Positions 1 to 8,354 of a stretch of 44,331 bases of DNA are shown here, piece by piece (within the stretch, counting starts at the first letter, position 1; each line of letters starts with the position of its first letter). Source of the DNA: a virus; IMG/VR virus record IMGVR_UViG_3300021964_000142, positions 1-44,331 of that record; one strand, written 5' to 3'. The translations under genes were made by a program, and so were the position numbers. The notes below the pieces were generated by a model. The model was not told the origin of the DNA, ran no database searches, and saw nothing but the letters and a program-made list of their open reading frames with translations.

Positions 1-96
1 TGTTCTTAACTTTGTTGCAAGGGCATAAGGACCCATTCCTTTTACTGGAGCCAAATAATTTGTCACATCAGCAAATAATATTATATCGTATTTCAT
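1..96 (-). CDS. N-terminus of probable B12-binding / radical-SAM-type protein (partial)
   Basis: A minus-strand reading frame starts with ATG at 96-94 and runs off the left edge of the window, so only 32 codons are visible. The translation begins MKYDIILFADVTNYLAPVKG and continues with a GPYALATKLR stretch. A short beta strand followed by a P-x(n)-G-x-G-x-x-x-L-A-x-x-L-R pattern is typical of the N-terminal cobalamin-binding Rossmann domain of B12-dependent radical SAM enzymes, which occur in marine T4-like phages. The ATG overlaps the stop of the upstream sulfotransferase-like gene (ATGA), so the two are probably co-transcribed. The CxxxCxxC cluster lies outside the window, so the assignment is an inference. 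Confidence 0.5.
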   Translation of the reverse strand, partial: MKYDIILFADVTNYLAPVKGMGPYALATKLRT

Positions 97-638
97 AGAT
101 TGTTATTTATTATTGAGTTATACCAATCAAAATCTAAGTCATAATGGTATCTTACTTCATCGATTCCTTTGATGTATTCAATTGCTATTTTATCGTTAGT
201 ATGATCAGATGGGTTTGGATTCATATCTATATTATTCCAATCAAACCATCGATGCCAAACAATATTGTATTCATCACATTTTTGTTTTACTTCTTCTCTT
301 AAGTTTTCAAATAAAAAGACATGATCAATTCTATGCTTATATGGTCTAATAAACTTAGTTTGAGTCCAAAAATGTTTATCAATATCAATTTTTCTTATTT
401 CCTTAAGACCTTTTTCTATAAGGGCTACTGGATCCTTCTCGCCACGCGGTATGCCATCTTTATCAGGCCTGGAATAGATTTCCTTACATGCTGACCAAAA
501 ACGGCTATATGGGCATCTGGCAACCGCTAGTAAGGGTAGGTTTGGATTCTTTTCGTACCATACGTGTTTGGTTAAATATTGAGTAAACCTAGATGCGTTT
601 TTATAAATCTCTACAAACAGAGGATGACTGTGTGTCAT
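93..638 (-). CDS. Small sulfotransferase-like protein
   Basis: 181 residues. It has the two PAPS-binding signatures of the sulfotransferase superfamily in the right order. A 5'-phosphosulfate loop-like segment YKNASRF lies at residues 12-18. A 3'-phosphate-binding segment, ARCPYSRFWSACKEIY, starts at about residue 40 with Arg41, Arg46 and Ser49 in the R-x-P-x-x-R-x-x-S pattern. The C-terminal half has the aromatic-rich ending seen in small Sulfotransfer_2-type proteins. Members transfer sulfate from PAPS to sugars or other acceptors; the acceptor here is unknown. The start overlaps the gp4 stop (ATGA at 638-635) and its own stop overlaps the next minus-strand gene. It could be an inactive relative; the family call is moderately sure. 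Confidence 0.6.
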   Translation of the reverse strand: MTHSHPLFVEIYKNASRFTQYLTKHVWYEKNPNLPLLAVARCPYSRFWSACKEIYSRPDKDGIPRGEKDPVALIEKGLKEIRKIDIDKHFWTQTKFIRPYKHRIDHVFLFENLREEVKQKCDEYNIVWHRWFDWNNIDMNPNPSDHTNDKIAIEYIKGIDEVRYHYDLDFDWYNSIINNNL

Positions 639-1141
639 TTTTTCTTTTTATTTCTCCTGTAAGGCTTAAATGGTTTCATTTCTTTTAACTTACCTGGTGT
701 TGGTTTTTGTAATATACCAAGACTTCGTAATTCGTTTTCAGTCCATATTTGAAAATGCCAACCTCGATCAAGTGCATATTCGTTTGCAGCTTGCCACTTA
801 TTTTGATTCTTTACATATGCTAGTGCTTCAGAAATATATCGCTTAGATCTATTTGGATTCTTTGGAAGTTGAGTTTGTTTCTCTGGCTTAATCTCAATTA
901 AAAAAGTCTTACCTTCAGTTGTTGTAAATTTTAAGTCCATAAAGTAACGGTGATATTTCTTATCAACGTCGTAGTAATAAGGTATAATGACTTCCTCTGA
1001 CGACCACTCTCTTATATTAGAGTTTCTATCACACCAAAGAAAGCAAGCCTTTTCCCACTGAGAGCGATAAATAACATTATTCAAGTCTCCTCTATACTTA
1101 TGCGTATTAACGACTCTGTATTTACCCTTATACGTTCCCAT
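635..1141 (-). CDS. 4: Head completion protein gp4
   Basis: 168 residues on the minus strand. T4 gp4 (50=65) is added to DNA-filled heads before tail joining and has a TnsA-like nuclease fold. The sequence shows the family pattern: a basic KGKYR N-terminus, VIYRSQWEKA, REWSSEEVIIPY, the HRYFMDLKF strand with an acidic residue, and LIEIKPEKQT, an E-x-K nuclease-type motif. Length is close to T4 gp4 (about 150). It is the first gene leftward of the strand switch at 1142-1187 and is followed with ATGA overlap by the sulfotransferase-like gene. In T4 the gene also lies next to 53, as here. An imperfect late-promoter-like TAATAAATA can be read on the minus strand near 1169-1177 but is unproven. 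Confidence 0.88.
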   Translation of the reverse strand: MGTYKGKYRVVNTHKYRGDLNNVIYRSQWEKACFLWCDRNSNIREWSSEEVIIPYYYDVDKKYHRYFMDLKFTTTEGKTFLIEIKPEKQTQLPKNPNRSKRYISEALAYVKNQNKWQAANEYALDRGWHFQIWTENELRSLGILQKPTPGKLKEMKPFKPYRRNKKKK

Positions 1142-1147
1142 TTTCCA

Positions 1148-1155
1148 TATAAATA
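1148..1155 (+). promoter_or_regulatory. T4-type late promoter box for the gp48-gp5 operon
   Basis: A perfect TATAAATA lies in the 46-nt gap between divergent genes 4 and 48, 32 nt before the gp48 ATG. T4 late promoters consist of just this -10 element, recognised by gp55 with the gp45 clamp. It would drive the tightly packed rightward series 48-53-27-5. Confidence 0.75.
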
Positions 1156-1187
1156 AACATATTAAAGTTATTTATTAGAGTACTAAA

Positions 1188-2333
1188 ATGCCACAATATA
1201 CAGATTTTACAGCTGACATTGTAGAAAATTCTGAAGGACAACAAGTCTACAGAAGGCCTGATTACCAGAAATTACAATTTCCACTTGATCGATTAGATTA
1301 TAAAGGTGAAATTAAATTTAGACCTTTTAGAAGACAGCCGGTGAATGTAGCTGGTATTGCAAGTGAGGTTTCTCATTTAGCAAGAACTTATCCAGATCTA
1401 ATTGCAAACATTAATGAAGGATTAGTGCCAGATGCAACAGAAGAATTTTTACGATCAGCAGGTAATACTGACGAACAAATTCAGCAAATAAACTCTGAGC
1501 AAAATAGACAAATGCTGGGTGAAGCTTTTTCAGATCCAGTTAACTTAGTCAAAGAATATGAACCAGTTCACTGCTCAATGTATATGCCACAAGCAGTTCA
1601 ATTTAGAGATCTTATTAGATATAATGATATGTCTATTGGAGCTGGTGGTGCTGCAGCATTTGGAGCACTTCAAGCTGGTCAGGGTGTTATAGGAGCTGGA
1701 ATAGCTGGAGTTCAGGGTTCTCTTTCTGCAATGACAAGTAATCCTGGACAAGCTGCAAATACTCCACAAGCTAGATTAGCTTTAAGTGCATTAGGTTCAA
1801 GAGGAAATGCTCAAATACAAGGGGCAACTAGATTAGCAACTCAGGTAAGTATTAACCCAAACCAAAGAACATTGTTTGAAGCTCCATCAATAAGAGATTT
1901 CTCTTTTACTTTTAAACTTATTCCAACTAGTTTAACTGAATCAAGAGAAATTAATAAAATAATTAACTTTTTTAGACGACAGATGTACCCCGAAAGAATA
2001 TCATTAGGAGACAACGGGTTTGCTGTTGGTTATGAATTTCCAAGTTTATTTGACATTTCTTTTTTATATAATGGTTCACCTTTGCCAAATACTGAAATGT
2101 TACCATGCTACTTATTTGGTATGGATATAAACCTTAACCCCACCAATCAGGCTTTTCATAGTAATGGTAATGGAGGAGAGTTTAATGAAGTTGAATTGGT
2201 TCTTAACTTTAGAGAGGAAAGAGCTCCTGATAAAAACGATTTTAATGAAAGTAATAAGGCCGTATATGAGGTTCCATTAAACAATAGACTAACTCAAGAA
2301 GTAGAAACGTCTAGAGAGTACGAGGATACGTAA
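1188..2333 (+). CDS. 48: Baseplate tail-tube cap gp48-like (gp48/gp54 family)
   Basis: 381 residues. In T4, gp54 initiates and gp48 caps the first tail-tube ring on the baseplate hub. The tube-protein-like part lies in the second half: IRDFSFTFKLIPTSLTESREI, then an FFRRQMYPE segment and a late LPCYLFGMDINLNPTNQAFH strand region. This follows the gp19-like tube fold shared by gp48 and gp54. The middle (about residues 140-200) is an Ala/Gly-rich low-complexity stretch. Length is near T4 gp48 (364). It opens the rightward baseplate operon, 32 nt after a late promoter, and its stop is followed after 1 nt by gene 53. The gp48 and gp54 families are hard to tell apart by eye; gp48 is preferred from marine phage gene order. 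Confidence 0.7.
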   Translation: MPQYTDFTADIVENSEGQQVYRRPDYQKLQFPLDRLDYKGEIKFRPFRRQPVNVAGIASEVSHLARTYPDLIANINEGLVPDATEEFLRSAGNTDEQIQQINSEQNRQMLGEAFSDPVNLVKEYEPVHCSMYMPQAVQFRDLIRYNDMSIGAGGAAAFGALQAGQGVIGAGIAGVQGSLSAMTSNPGQAANTPQARLALSALGSRGNAQIQGATRLATQVSINPNQRTLFEAPSIRDFSFTFKLIPTSLTESREINKIINFFRRQMYPERISLGDNGFAVGYEFPSLFDISFLYNGSPLPNTEMLPCYLFGMDINLNPTNQAFHSNGNGGEFNEVELVLNFREERAPDKNDFNESNKAVYEVPLNNRLTQEVETSREYEDT

Positions 2334-2334
2334 A

Positions 2335-3123
2335 ATGGCTAAGTATTTTAGAAATTTTCCAACACTTAGATATAAATTTGGCAATGAAACGTCAGCAGTC
2401 TTATTTAATGACTTATCTGTTTATAATGATTTAGTAGATCAGATAAGTGATGAGTTATTATTATATCAATACTATGATATTTTGGACGGAGATAGACCAG
2501 ATACAGTATCTCACATTTTATATGGCACAGTTGATTATCATTGGACACTTTACTTATTAAATGAACATATAAGAGAATCTGGCTGGCCTTTAACTGAACA
2601 AGAAATAACTGAACAATTAACGAAAAACTTTCCCGATTATGCTGTAACTTCAAACTGTAGAGACTTAAGTGGAGTTAAGTTAAACAGCGATGTTGCAGAT
2701 GATAACATTGGTGCTTTATTTACTGTAGGACAAGCTGTAACTGGAGATCAAAGCAGCCACAGTGGAGTTATACAAGATAGACAAATTGACATTGGTCAAT
2801 TCATTATTAGTTCAGCTAATACAAATGCTTTTTCAACTGATAATTATTTAACATATAATGATGATGAAGGTAATCCACAACATCTTGAAATATTATCAGT
2901 TACTGCTGAGAAAGATGGTGTTCATCACTATGAAGACTCTAATGGTAATTGGGTAGACGTAGATCCATTTGAAATAACAACTCGTGCTCCAAGTGGATTA
3001 GTAACAAAAACTTTTGAAGATAATTTTAGAACAAAGAATGACGAACTCAGACAAATAAAAGTTCTTAGACCCGACGTGGTTAAAAGAGTAGCGTCTGAGT
3101 ACTTTAGATTAATTAGAAGATAA
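2335..3123 (+). CDS. 53: Baseplate wedge protein gp53
   Basis: 262 residues. gp53 is the last subunit added to the T4 wedge and holds wedges together around the hub. The N-terminal part shows the family pattern: YYDILDGDRPDTVSHILYG followed by DYHWTLYLLN and a Trp-Pro pair (T4: a PEELANAIYG-type segment, YWVLLMCN, then GW). The C-terminus ends with DELRQIKVLRPDVVKRVASE, matching the NEKLRQIKII end of T4 gp53. The protein is about 65 residues longer than T4's, with the extra sequence in the centre (about 110-205). The stop and next start share the A of TAATG at 3123, indicating translational coupling to the hub gene. Confidence 0.85.
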   Translation: MAKYFRNFPTLRYKFGNETSAVLFNDLSVYNDLVDQISDELLLYQYYDILDGDRPDTVSHILYGTVDYHWTLYLLNEHIRESGWPLTEQEITEQLTKNFPDYAVTSNCRDLSGVKLNSDVADDNIGALFTVGQAVTGDQSSHSGVIQDRQIDIGQFIISSANTNAFSTDNYLTYNDDEGNPQHLEILSVTAEKDGVHHYEDSNGNWVDVDPFEITTRAPSGLVTKTFEDNFRTKNDELRQIKVLRPDVVKRVASEYFRLIRR

Positions 3124-4526
3124 TGACAGTATCAACTAGACAGTTTGAAATTACTGAGGCAGTAATTACATCCCCGTTAATTAGAACTCCCTTAGATATA
3201 AAAAATGTAATCGTAGACTTAGAATTATACGAAAACATAGAGCGTCCTTATGTAAGTGGAAAGGTTAACCTTATTGATACGAATGGTGTTTTTACTTCAG
3301 ATAACATGTTAAACTTTAGAGGAGGAGAAACTTTAGCCATAAACGTTGAAGTTAATTTAAGTTCATCTCCAACTGAAAATGCTACTTACAATATAAAAAG
3401 AACATTTACAATCACTGGAATTGAAAAGATGGCTGCTGCAGGAAATGACTCTGCAACAATGGTTGTATTAAGTATAGTAGATCCATGGGTCTTTAAGAAT
3501 TATGTAAAAAAATTCAGTCGATCGTTTAGTGGATCTCCTACAGAAATCATAAGAAAAATATTAACAGACGAAAGACTTTTAGGATTACCACAAGAAATTT
3601 TACAAACATCTGGAGAACCTCCGGTACAAAAAAATATGAAAGTGGTTATACCATACTTAACTCCACTTGGTGCAGTAGAGTTTATAAGAGATAGATGTAC
3701 TACAAAAAATGGTTCACCTTTTTTCTTACGATCTAATGTTCACTCTTGGTTTGAAACAGGAGACGGTTGGTTGACATTTGAGTCATTAGATTACTTACTT
3801 TCATTAAGACCATTTAATATTGACGCACCCTTTGTTCAATCTGTAGCTATGATTAATTCAGACCCTAGCTGGGCTAAACCAGATCAATTAGTAATGGACA
3901 ATGTAGAGTTTGGAGAAAACCATAATTCATTATCAACCATTATGTCTGGTGGATTATCTTCACAGCTTTCAGTTACAGATATATCTTCAAATAAAAGAAT
4001 AAGAAGTAAACATAATATTGATAGAATGCTTTTAAATTTAAGAAATCAGGGAGTATTAAAAGAAGATGATAGACAAAATATTTTTAATGAAGGAATATTC
4101 TTTAATGAAGAAGGATTGGAAGCTTTACCTTCTATGTATTTTCATCAAATAGTAAATACTAATTCTTATACAGATGCAAATAGTTTTTATGATGATTTAT
4201 CTCCTGCGGATTATAGAAAAAGAGTTGAAAATATTGCATTACGAGCAGCACTAATGCAAAATTTTGTAAAGGTACAAGTTCCATCCTATATATTCATGGC
4301 TGCAGAGTCTGGAGTTGGTGAAACAGTATCATTACTATTTTCTGGTAATGCTGGAGGAACAGACACTCCAGAAATAGAACAATTAATCGATTACGATAAA
4401 TCTGGAAATTATCTAATTTATTCGCTTAGACATAGCTTTGCAGCTGGTGCTATGAGTTCATCAATGAGAGCATGTAAATTAGATAAAAACTATAAACTAT
4501 CACCTATTACGAATTTTGAACCATGA
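3123..4526 (+). CDS. 27: Baseplate hub protein gp27-like
   Basis: 467 residues. T4 gp27 forms the trimeric hub torus that carries gp5. Features matching gp27 order are an N-terminal beta domain with an RPYVSGKVNLIDTNGVF-type strand pair, a GGETLAINVEV strand, and an FTITGIEK / ATMVVLSIVDPW pair. These are followed by a helix (GSPTEIIRKILTDERLL) equivalent to the 'ESIKEMLGVIYQDRTLL' region of T4 gp27, then VVIPYLTPLGAVEFIRDRC. The position immediately before the gp5 OB-fold gene, with an ATGA overlap, supports it. It is about 75 residues longer than T4 gp27. Similarity is at the level of structural pattern rather than strong identity. Confidence 0.75.
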   Translation: MTVSTRQFEITEAVITSPLIRTPLDIKNVIVDLELYENIERPYVSGKVNLIDTNGVFTSDNMLNFRGGETLAINVEVNLSSSPTENATYNIKRTFTITGIEKMAAAGNDSATMVVLSIVDPWVFKNYVKKFSRSFSGSPTEIIRKILTDERLLGLPQEILQTSGEPPVQKNMKVVIPYLTPLGAVEFIRDRCTTKNGSPFFLRSNVHSWFETGDGWLTFESLDYLLSLRPFNIDAPFVQSVAMINSDPSWAKPDQLVMDNVEFGENHNSLSTIMSGGLSSQLSVTDISSNKRIRSKHNIDRMLLNLRNQGVLKEDDRQNIFNEGIFFNEEGLEALPSMYFHQIVNTNSYTDANSFYDDLSPADYRKRVENIALRAALMQNFVKVQVPSYIFMAAESGVGETVSLLFSGNAGGTDTPEIEQLIDYDKSGNYLIYSLRHSFAAGAMSSSMRACKLDKNYKLSPITNFEP

Positions 4527-5374
4527 AAACAATAAGAACAATATCTAAGGAATTTTATGGAGATCAAACTAGATGGTTTGTTGGAACTGTTGTGAATAGT
4601 TCTCCTCCTTATGGTTTTGAAGGTAAAGTAAAAGTAAGAATAGATGGAGTTCATTCTCCATTTACAAACGATATACCAGAAGCTGATTTACCATGGGCTA
4701 GTGTTATTATGCCATCAACTGAAGCTGGAGTATCTGGATTAGGAAGAACACCAAAGTTAACAGCAGGTGCTTTGGTATTTGGCTTCTTTGTTGATGGAAT
4801 TTCATCGCAGATACCAGTTATTGTTGGTTCACTGCCAAAAGATGAATATCCAACTGTTTCACAATTATCTGAGATTGAAGATAATCAATTTGAGATAATT
4901 GTTCCTACATTACTAAGTGATACTATAACGGAAATACCAGTAAGAAGACTTAGAAGAAGATCTGAAGGCATGAAGTTCTTTATTGATAATGGTTATACTG
5001 TAAACCAGGCTGCTGGAATTATGGGTAACTTGGATCATGCATCCCGACTAGAAACTGAAGATGCTGGAATAGGAAACTGGAATGAAACAAGGCAAGCAGA
5101 ACTTATTGAGTTTTCATCTAAATTTTTAAGAGGAGCTGGAACAATTGATCAAGCTTCAAATAGATATATTATTCAGTTAAGATTTGTGTTACATGAATTA
5201 AGAACTTCACGAGTAGTTGCAAATGGAAAACTTTTAAAGTCAACTATTGTAGAGGGACGTAATGGTTCAGCACAAGTTATAAAAAGATATTACATAGAAA
5301 ATTTTGACCCAGTAGACGATGAAGAAGTATTAGAACAAAGTCTTACTGCTAGAGAAGAGGTATTAAGAGCATAA
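4523..5374 (+). CDS. 5: gp5-like needle protein: OB-fold plus degenerate lysozyme-like domain
   Basis: 283 residues. Residues about 15-115 form the gp5/VgrG OB-fold (RWFVGTVVNSSPP, GKVKVRIDGVHSP, LPWASVIMPSTEAG, GALVFGFFVDG, QIPVIVGSLPK), which plugs into the gp27 torus. Residues about 146-260 look like a Phage_lysozyme2 (tail lysozyme) domain: MKFFIDNGYTVNQAAGIMGNL and then GIGNWNETRQAELIEF, where the family usually has GIAQW...R...L..F. After GNL the family has an xxES with the catalytic Glu. Here it reads D171-H172-A173-S174, so the Glu appears replaced by Ala. Unlike T4, the beta-helix is not in this polypeptide but two genes downstream. Catalytic inactivity is an inference. Confidence 0.8.
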   Translation: MKTIRTISKEFYGDQTRWFVGTVVNSSPPYGFEGKVKVRIDGVHSPFTNDIPEADLPWASVIMPSTEAGVSGLGRTPKLTAGALVFGFFVDGISSQIPVIVGSLPKDEYPTVSQLSEIEDNQFEIIVPTLLSDTITEIPVRRLRRRSEGMKFFIDNGYTVNQAAGIMGNLDHASRLETEDAGIGNWNETRQAELIEFSSKFLRGAGTIDQASNRYIIQLRFVLHELRTSRVVANGKLLKSTIVEGRNGSAQVIKRYYIENFDPVDDEEVLEQSLTAREEVLRA

Positions 5375-6906
5375 TGGCATTTCCATCTAGATTTAGACAA
5401 AGATTAATAGACATTATACAAGGAAGTAATGCTAGTCGAGCATTTAAAGATGTTCCGATTGATGACATACTTGCAGTATTACCATCTACATTTAGTCTTA
5501 GCGGTCGACCTAATGAAGTAGCTGCTGCAGTACAAGAAATATATAACGCAAAGACAAGGACTACTTCAACTCAACCTGGATCAACTGCCGGTGGATCTAC
5601 GTCACGAGACGTTGCACAAAAAGTTTTAGGTGGAGCAACAAATGATGTTATAAGTGGAGTATTTAATGGACAAATACCTAGCGTAGGAAATATAACAAGC
5701 AATATAGCCGGTTCATTAATTGGTGCATTAGGAGTATCAGTAACTTTTGATAGTGATGGAAGAGCTAGTGTATCATCTTCTCCTGTCAATACTGCAATAT
5801 CAGCAATTATTAATATTATTACTGGATTAGGCGTAGGAAACGGAAGTTTACAAGATATTTTAGAAGAAGCTACTACTGAAGGATTAAACAGAGCTAAAGA
5901 TGCTGCAGCTGGACTCGTAGGATCTCATGTTGGAGATTTAAATTCATTAGTCACTGGATTAGGCGGAACAGCTGGTGACATAACTGATTTGACAGGTGCA
6001 TTAGCTCAAACGACAGCTAAAACGCTAACACCCAGTATAGTTAGTGAAATTACAGGTGGAACAACTGAAGAAGCTGAAAGAGTTATTGGAAGTTTATCAG
6101 TAAACACAGATAGTTTAGTTACTAGTGTTAACAATGAAATAAACGAAAATGTAAATGCTGCATTAAGTGGAACAGGAGGAGTAGGCCAAAGAGTTGCACA
6201 AGAAATTAATCCAGATATTACTACAATAACTGAAGCTTTACAAATAGATACAAGTCAGTCTGCATTTGATCCTCCATTTCAAATTGGACAAAACGTTGCA
6301 GAATGGAATGTTTCAAATAAAAGAAATATTGAATTTGGCTACGTAAATACAGTAGAAGAGCTTACTGCAGAGTTTGCTGCAATAACTAGAGGAATTACTG
6401 GTGTTGTAGTACATTGGACCAAAACATTTTCAAATCAGAATATTGGATCTGAAGAAATTAATAGCCATAATTTAGACTTAGGCGGAGACGGGATTGAATA
6501 CCATTATGTAATACGTAGAGACGGTTCACTTCAAAGAGGAAGACCTAATGGTATTGAATCAAATCATACGACACTTAGAAATCATAATAGAAAAAGTTTA
6601 GCTATAGCATTTGTCGGTGGGTATAACTGTCCAACAGGAACTGAAAACCCAGATAAATATCTATCTGCACGATCTCTAACTCAAGCACAGTTTCACGCAT
6701 TTGAGTTATTCTGTAAAGAATTTTTATTAAGATACCCAGGTGGTCAAATTATAGGAAATAATGACTTAAGAGCTGAATACATTGATCCAGGATTTGATGT
6801 AAGAGATTATGTTGACGATGTATTTAATAAGAAATCGTTATTTGCAGATCCTTTTGTTGGAAATGCATTTGAACCTGCTGAAATTAACACAACGGAATTA
6901 CCATGA
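5374..6906 (+). CDS. Baseplate-associated protein with N-acetylmuramoyl-L-alanine amidase (Amidase_2) domain
   Basis: 510 residues. The first about 270 residues are Gly/Ala/Thr/Ser-rich with long helical or hydrophobic stretches and no recognised domain. Residues about 320-495 are a T7-lysozyme/PGRP-type amidase: VVVHWTKT (zinc-ligand His347), EYHYVIRRDG (Tyr376, matching T7 Tyr46), LAIAFVGGYNC and IIGNNDLRAEYIDPGFDV. The second zinc ligand, normally the His of G-H-N-D, is Asn462 (codon AAT). The third ligand position is Asp471, as in AmpD/PGRP proteins. Lying between the OB-fold and beta-helix genes, it probably sits in the needle and replaces T4 gp5 lysozyme. Start overlaps as TAATG, end as ATGA. 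Confidence 0.8.
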   Translation: MAFPSRFRQRLIDIIQGSNASRAFKDVPIDDILAVLPSTFSLSGRPNEVAAAVQEIYNAKTRTTSTQPGSTAGGSTSRDVAQKVLGGATNDVISGVFNGQIPSVGNITSNIAGSLIGALGVSVTFDSDGRASVSSSPVNTAISAIINIITGLGVGNGSLQDILEEATTEGLNRAKDAAAGLVGSHVGDLNSLVTGLGGTAGDITDLTGALAQTTAKTLTPSIVSEITGGTTEEAERVIGSLSVNTDSLVTSVNNEINENVNAALSGTGGVGQRVAQEINPDITTITEALQIDTSQSAFDPPFQIGQNVAEWNVSNKRNIEFGYVNTVEELTAEFAAITRGITGVVVHWTKTFSNQNIGSEEINSHNLDLGGDGIEYHYVIRRDGSLQRGRPNGIESNHTTLRNHNRKSLAIAFVGGYNCPTGTENPDKYLSARSLTQAQFHAFELFCKEFLLRYPGGQIIGNNDLRAEYIDPGFDVRDYVDDVFNKKSLFADPFVGNAFEPAEINTTELP

Positions 6907-8354
6907 CAGCTGAAAGAGAAAGCCAAAGATCAGTTAACCAGTCTGTAGGAGTAAAGCAGGAAGGCTTTAATGATGCAACTGGAGAATATCCAAAGAAAGA
7001 TTATTTTTTTGGTACATCCATTAATGCTGCTGCAAGAGGAGCTAAAGTTAATGAACTCTATACTGGAGGAGGTTATCTTGATGTATCAATTAATCTTCCA
7101 GATCAAAGAGCATCAGAATATCCACACAATCAAGTACAGGAGACGTCATCAGGTCACGTTATTGAAATAGACGATACTCCAGGCGGTGAAAGAATACTTA
7201 TTAAACATAAGACCGGCTCTGGTATTGAATTAAGAGCTGATGGTAGTACTGTTTACAGTTCACGTAAAAAGAAAGTAGAAGTTGTTGGTGCTGACCAAAC
7301 AGTTATAGTTGAAGGTGAAGGTAAATTAGTCTATAAAGGAAATTTAGACGTACACGTTACTGGTGATTATAACTTAACTGTTGGTGGAAACATGAACGTT
7401 AAAGTTCATAATAAAGAAGTTCATGAAGTCTACGGTAATGCATTTAGCACTGTTTATGGTAATGAACAAAAAGATGTTCATAAATCTCAATCAACAAGAA
7501 TATTACAAGATAAAACCACAACCGTATTGGGTAATGATTTAAATAGAGTAAAAGGAAATTATGAAGATTACGTTGGTGGTAAAATAGACTTTTCCTCTAA
7601 TGATAGAATGCTAATGACATCAGGTGGTAGCATTGCAATAAGTTCAGCTGATGCATTTAATGCTACTGGAGCTAAGAGAGCTAGTGTTATAGCACCTAAG
7701 GGTGTACTTGGTGGAGAAGGATTTAAAATGTATGCTGCTACTTATTCAGGCCCACCTGAAGGAACTGGAGCAACTACTGTATTTTATGGAGATCTTGTTG
7801 GAACAGCAGCAAATGCTTTAGTTGCAGCAAGGGCAGAAACAGCTACTACTGCTGTAACTGCTGGTACTGCAGCTGACGATGCAGGTACTGCTTATGCTAC
7901 AGCACTAGGTCCAGCTACAATTGCAGCTGGAGTTATAACTAGTGCTTATACGGTAACAGATGCACCTGTTGATAATGATGGAGTATCTCCTAATTTAGTT
8001 ATTACTACTGCTCATATATTTGGTGCAGATTACGGAGCTAGAAATATTCAAATAGATCCAACGGGGGCGTTAAAAGATAGAATAACATTTACAGACGATT
8101 ATGGAACAGTGTTTGATCATGAGCCAACTATTCATGAGATAAGAGCACAATTAAGAAACGGAAACAGTAATGTAATTGCTGACGGACTTATACGGAAAAA
8201 ACTATTAGGTGAAAATTATGCTTCTGTTGCAACTGATGGAGAACCAGTACGAAGTGCAGGTAGAGCACCTTCATCTAGATTTGGTTATACCTCTATTGGT
8301 AATAACGCAATTGTAAATAACAGTAAGCGATTTACTCCATCGGAGAGAAGATAA
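6903..8354 (+). CDS. gp5 C-terminal-type beta-helix needle protein
   Basis: 483 residues. Residues about 70-130 resemble the gp5/VgrG segment after the OB-fold (GHVIEIDDTPGGERILIKHK, GSGIELRADGSTVYSS). From about 150 to 235 there are roughly ten consecutive octapeptides of the V-x-G-N-x-x-x-x type (VTGDYNLT, VGGNMNVK, VYGNAFST, VYGNEQKD, VLGNDLNR). This is the T4 gp5C triple-stranded beta-helix repeat forming the membrane-piercing needle. The C-terminal about 230 residues contain an Ala/Thr-rich stretch and a mixed domain of unknown role. It starts inside the amidase gene (ATGA) and ends TAATG with the next, so hub assembly genes are coupled. In T4 this part is fused to the OB-fold and lysozyme. 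Confidence 0.8.
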   Translation: MTAERESQRSVNQSVGVKQEGFNDATGEYPKKDYFFGTSINAAARGAKVNELYTGGGYLDVSINLPDQRASEYPHNQVQETSSGHVIEIDDTPGGERILIKHKTGSGIELRADGSTVYSSRKKKVEVVGADQTVIVEGEGKLVYKGNLDVHVTGDYNLTVGGNMNVKVHNKEVHEVYGNAFSTVYGNEQKDVHKSQSTRILQDKTTTVLGNDLNRVKGNYEDYVGGKIDFSSNDRMLMTSGGSIAISSADAFNATGAKRASVIAPKGVLGGEGFKMYAATYSGPPEGTGATTVFYGDLVGTAANALVAARAETATTAVTAGTAADDAGTAYATALGPATIAAGVITSAYTVTDAPVDNDGVSPNLVITTAHIFGADYGARNIQIDPTGALKDRITFTDDYGTVFDHEPTIHEIRAQLRNGNSNVIADGLIRKKLLGENYASVATDGEPVRSAGRAPSSRFGYTSIGNNAIVNNSKRFTPSERR

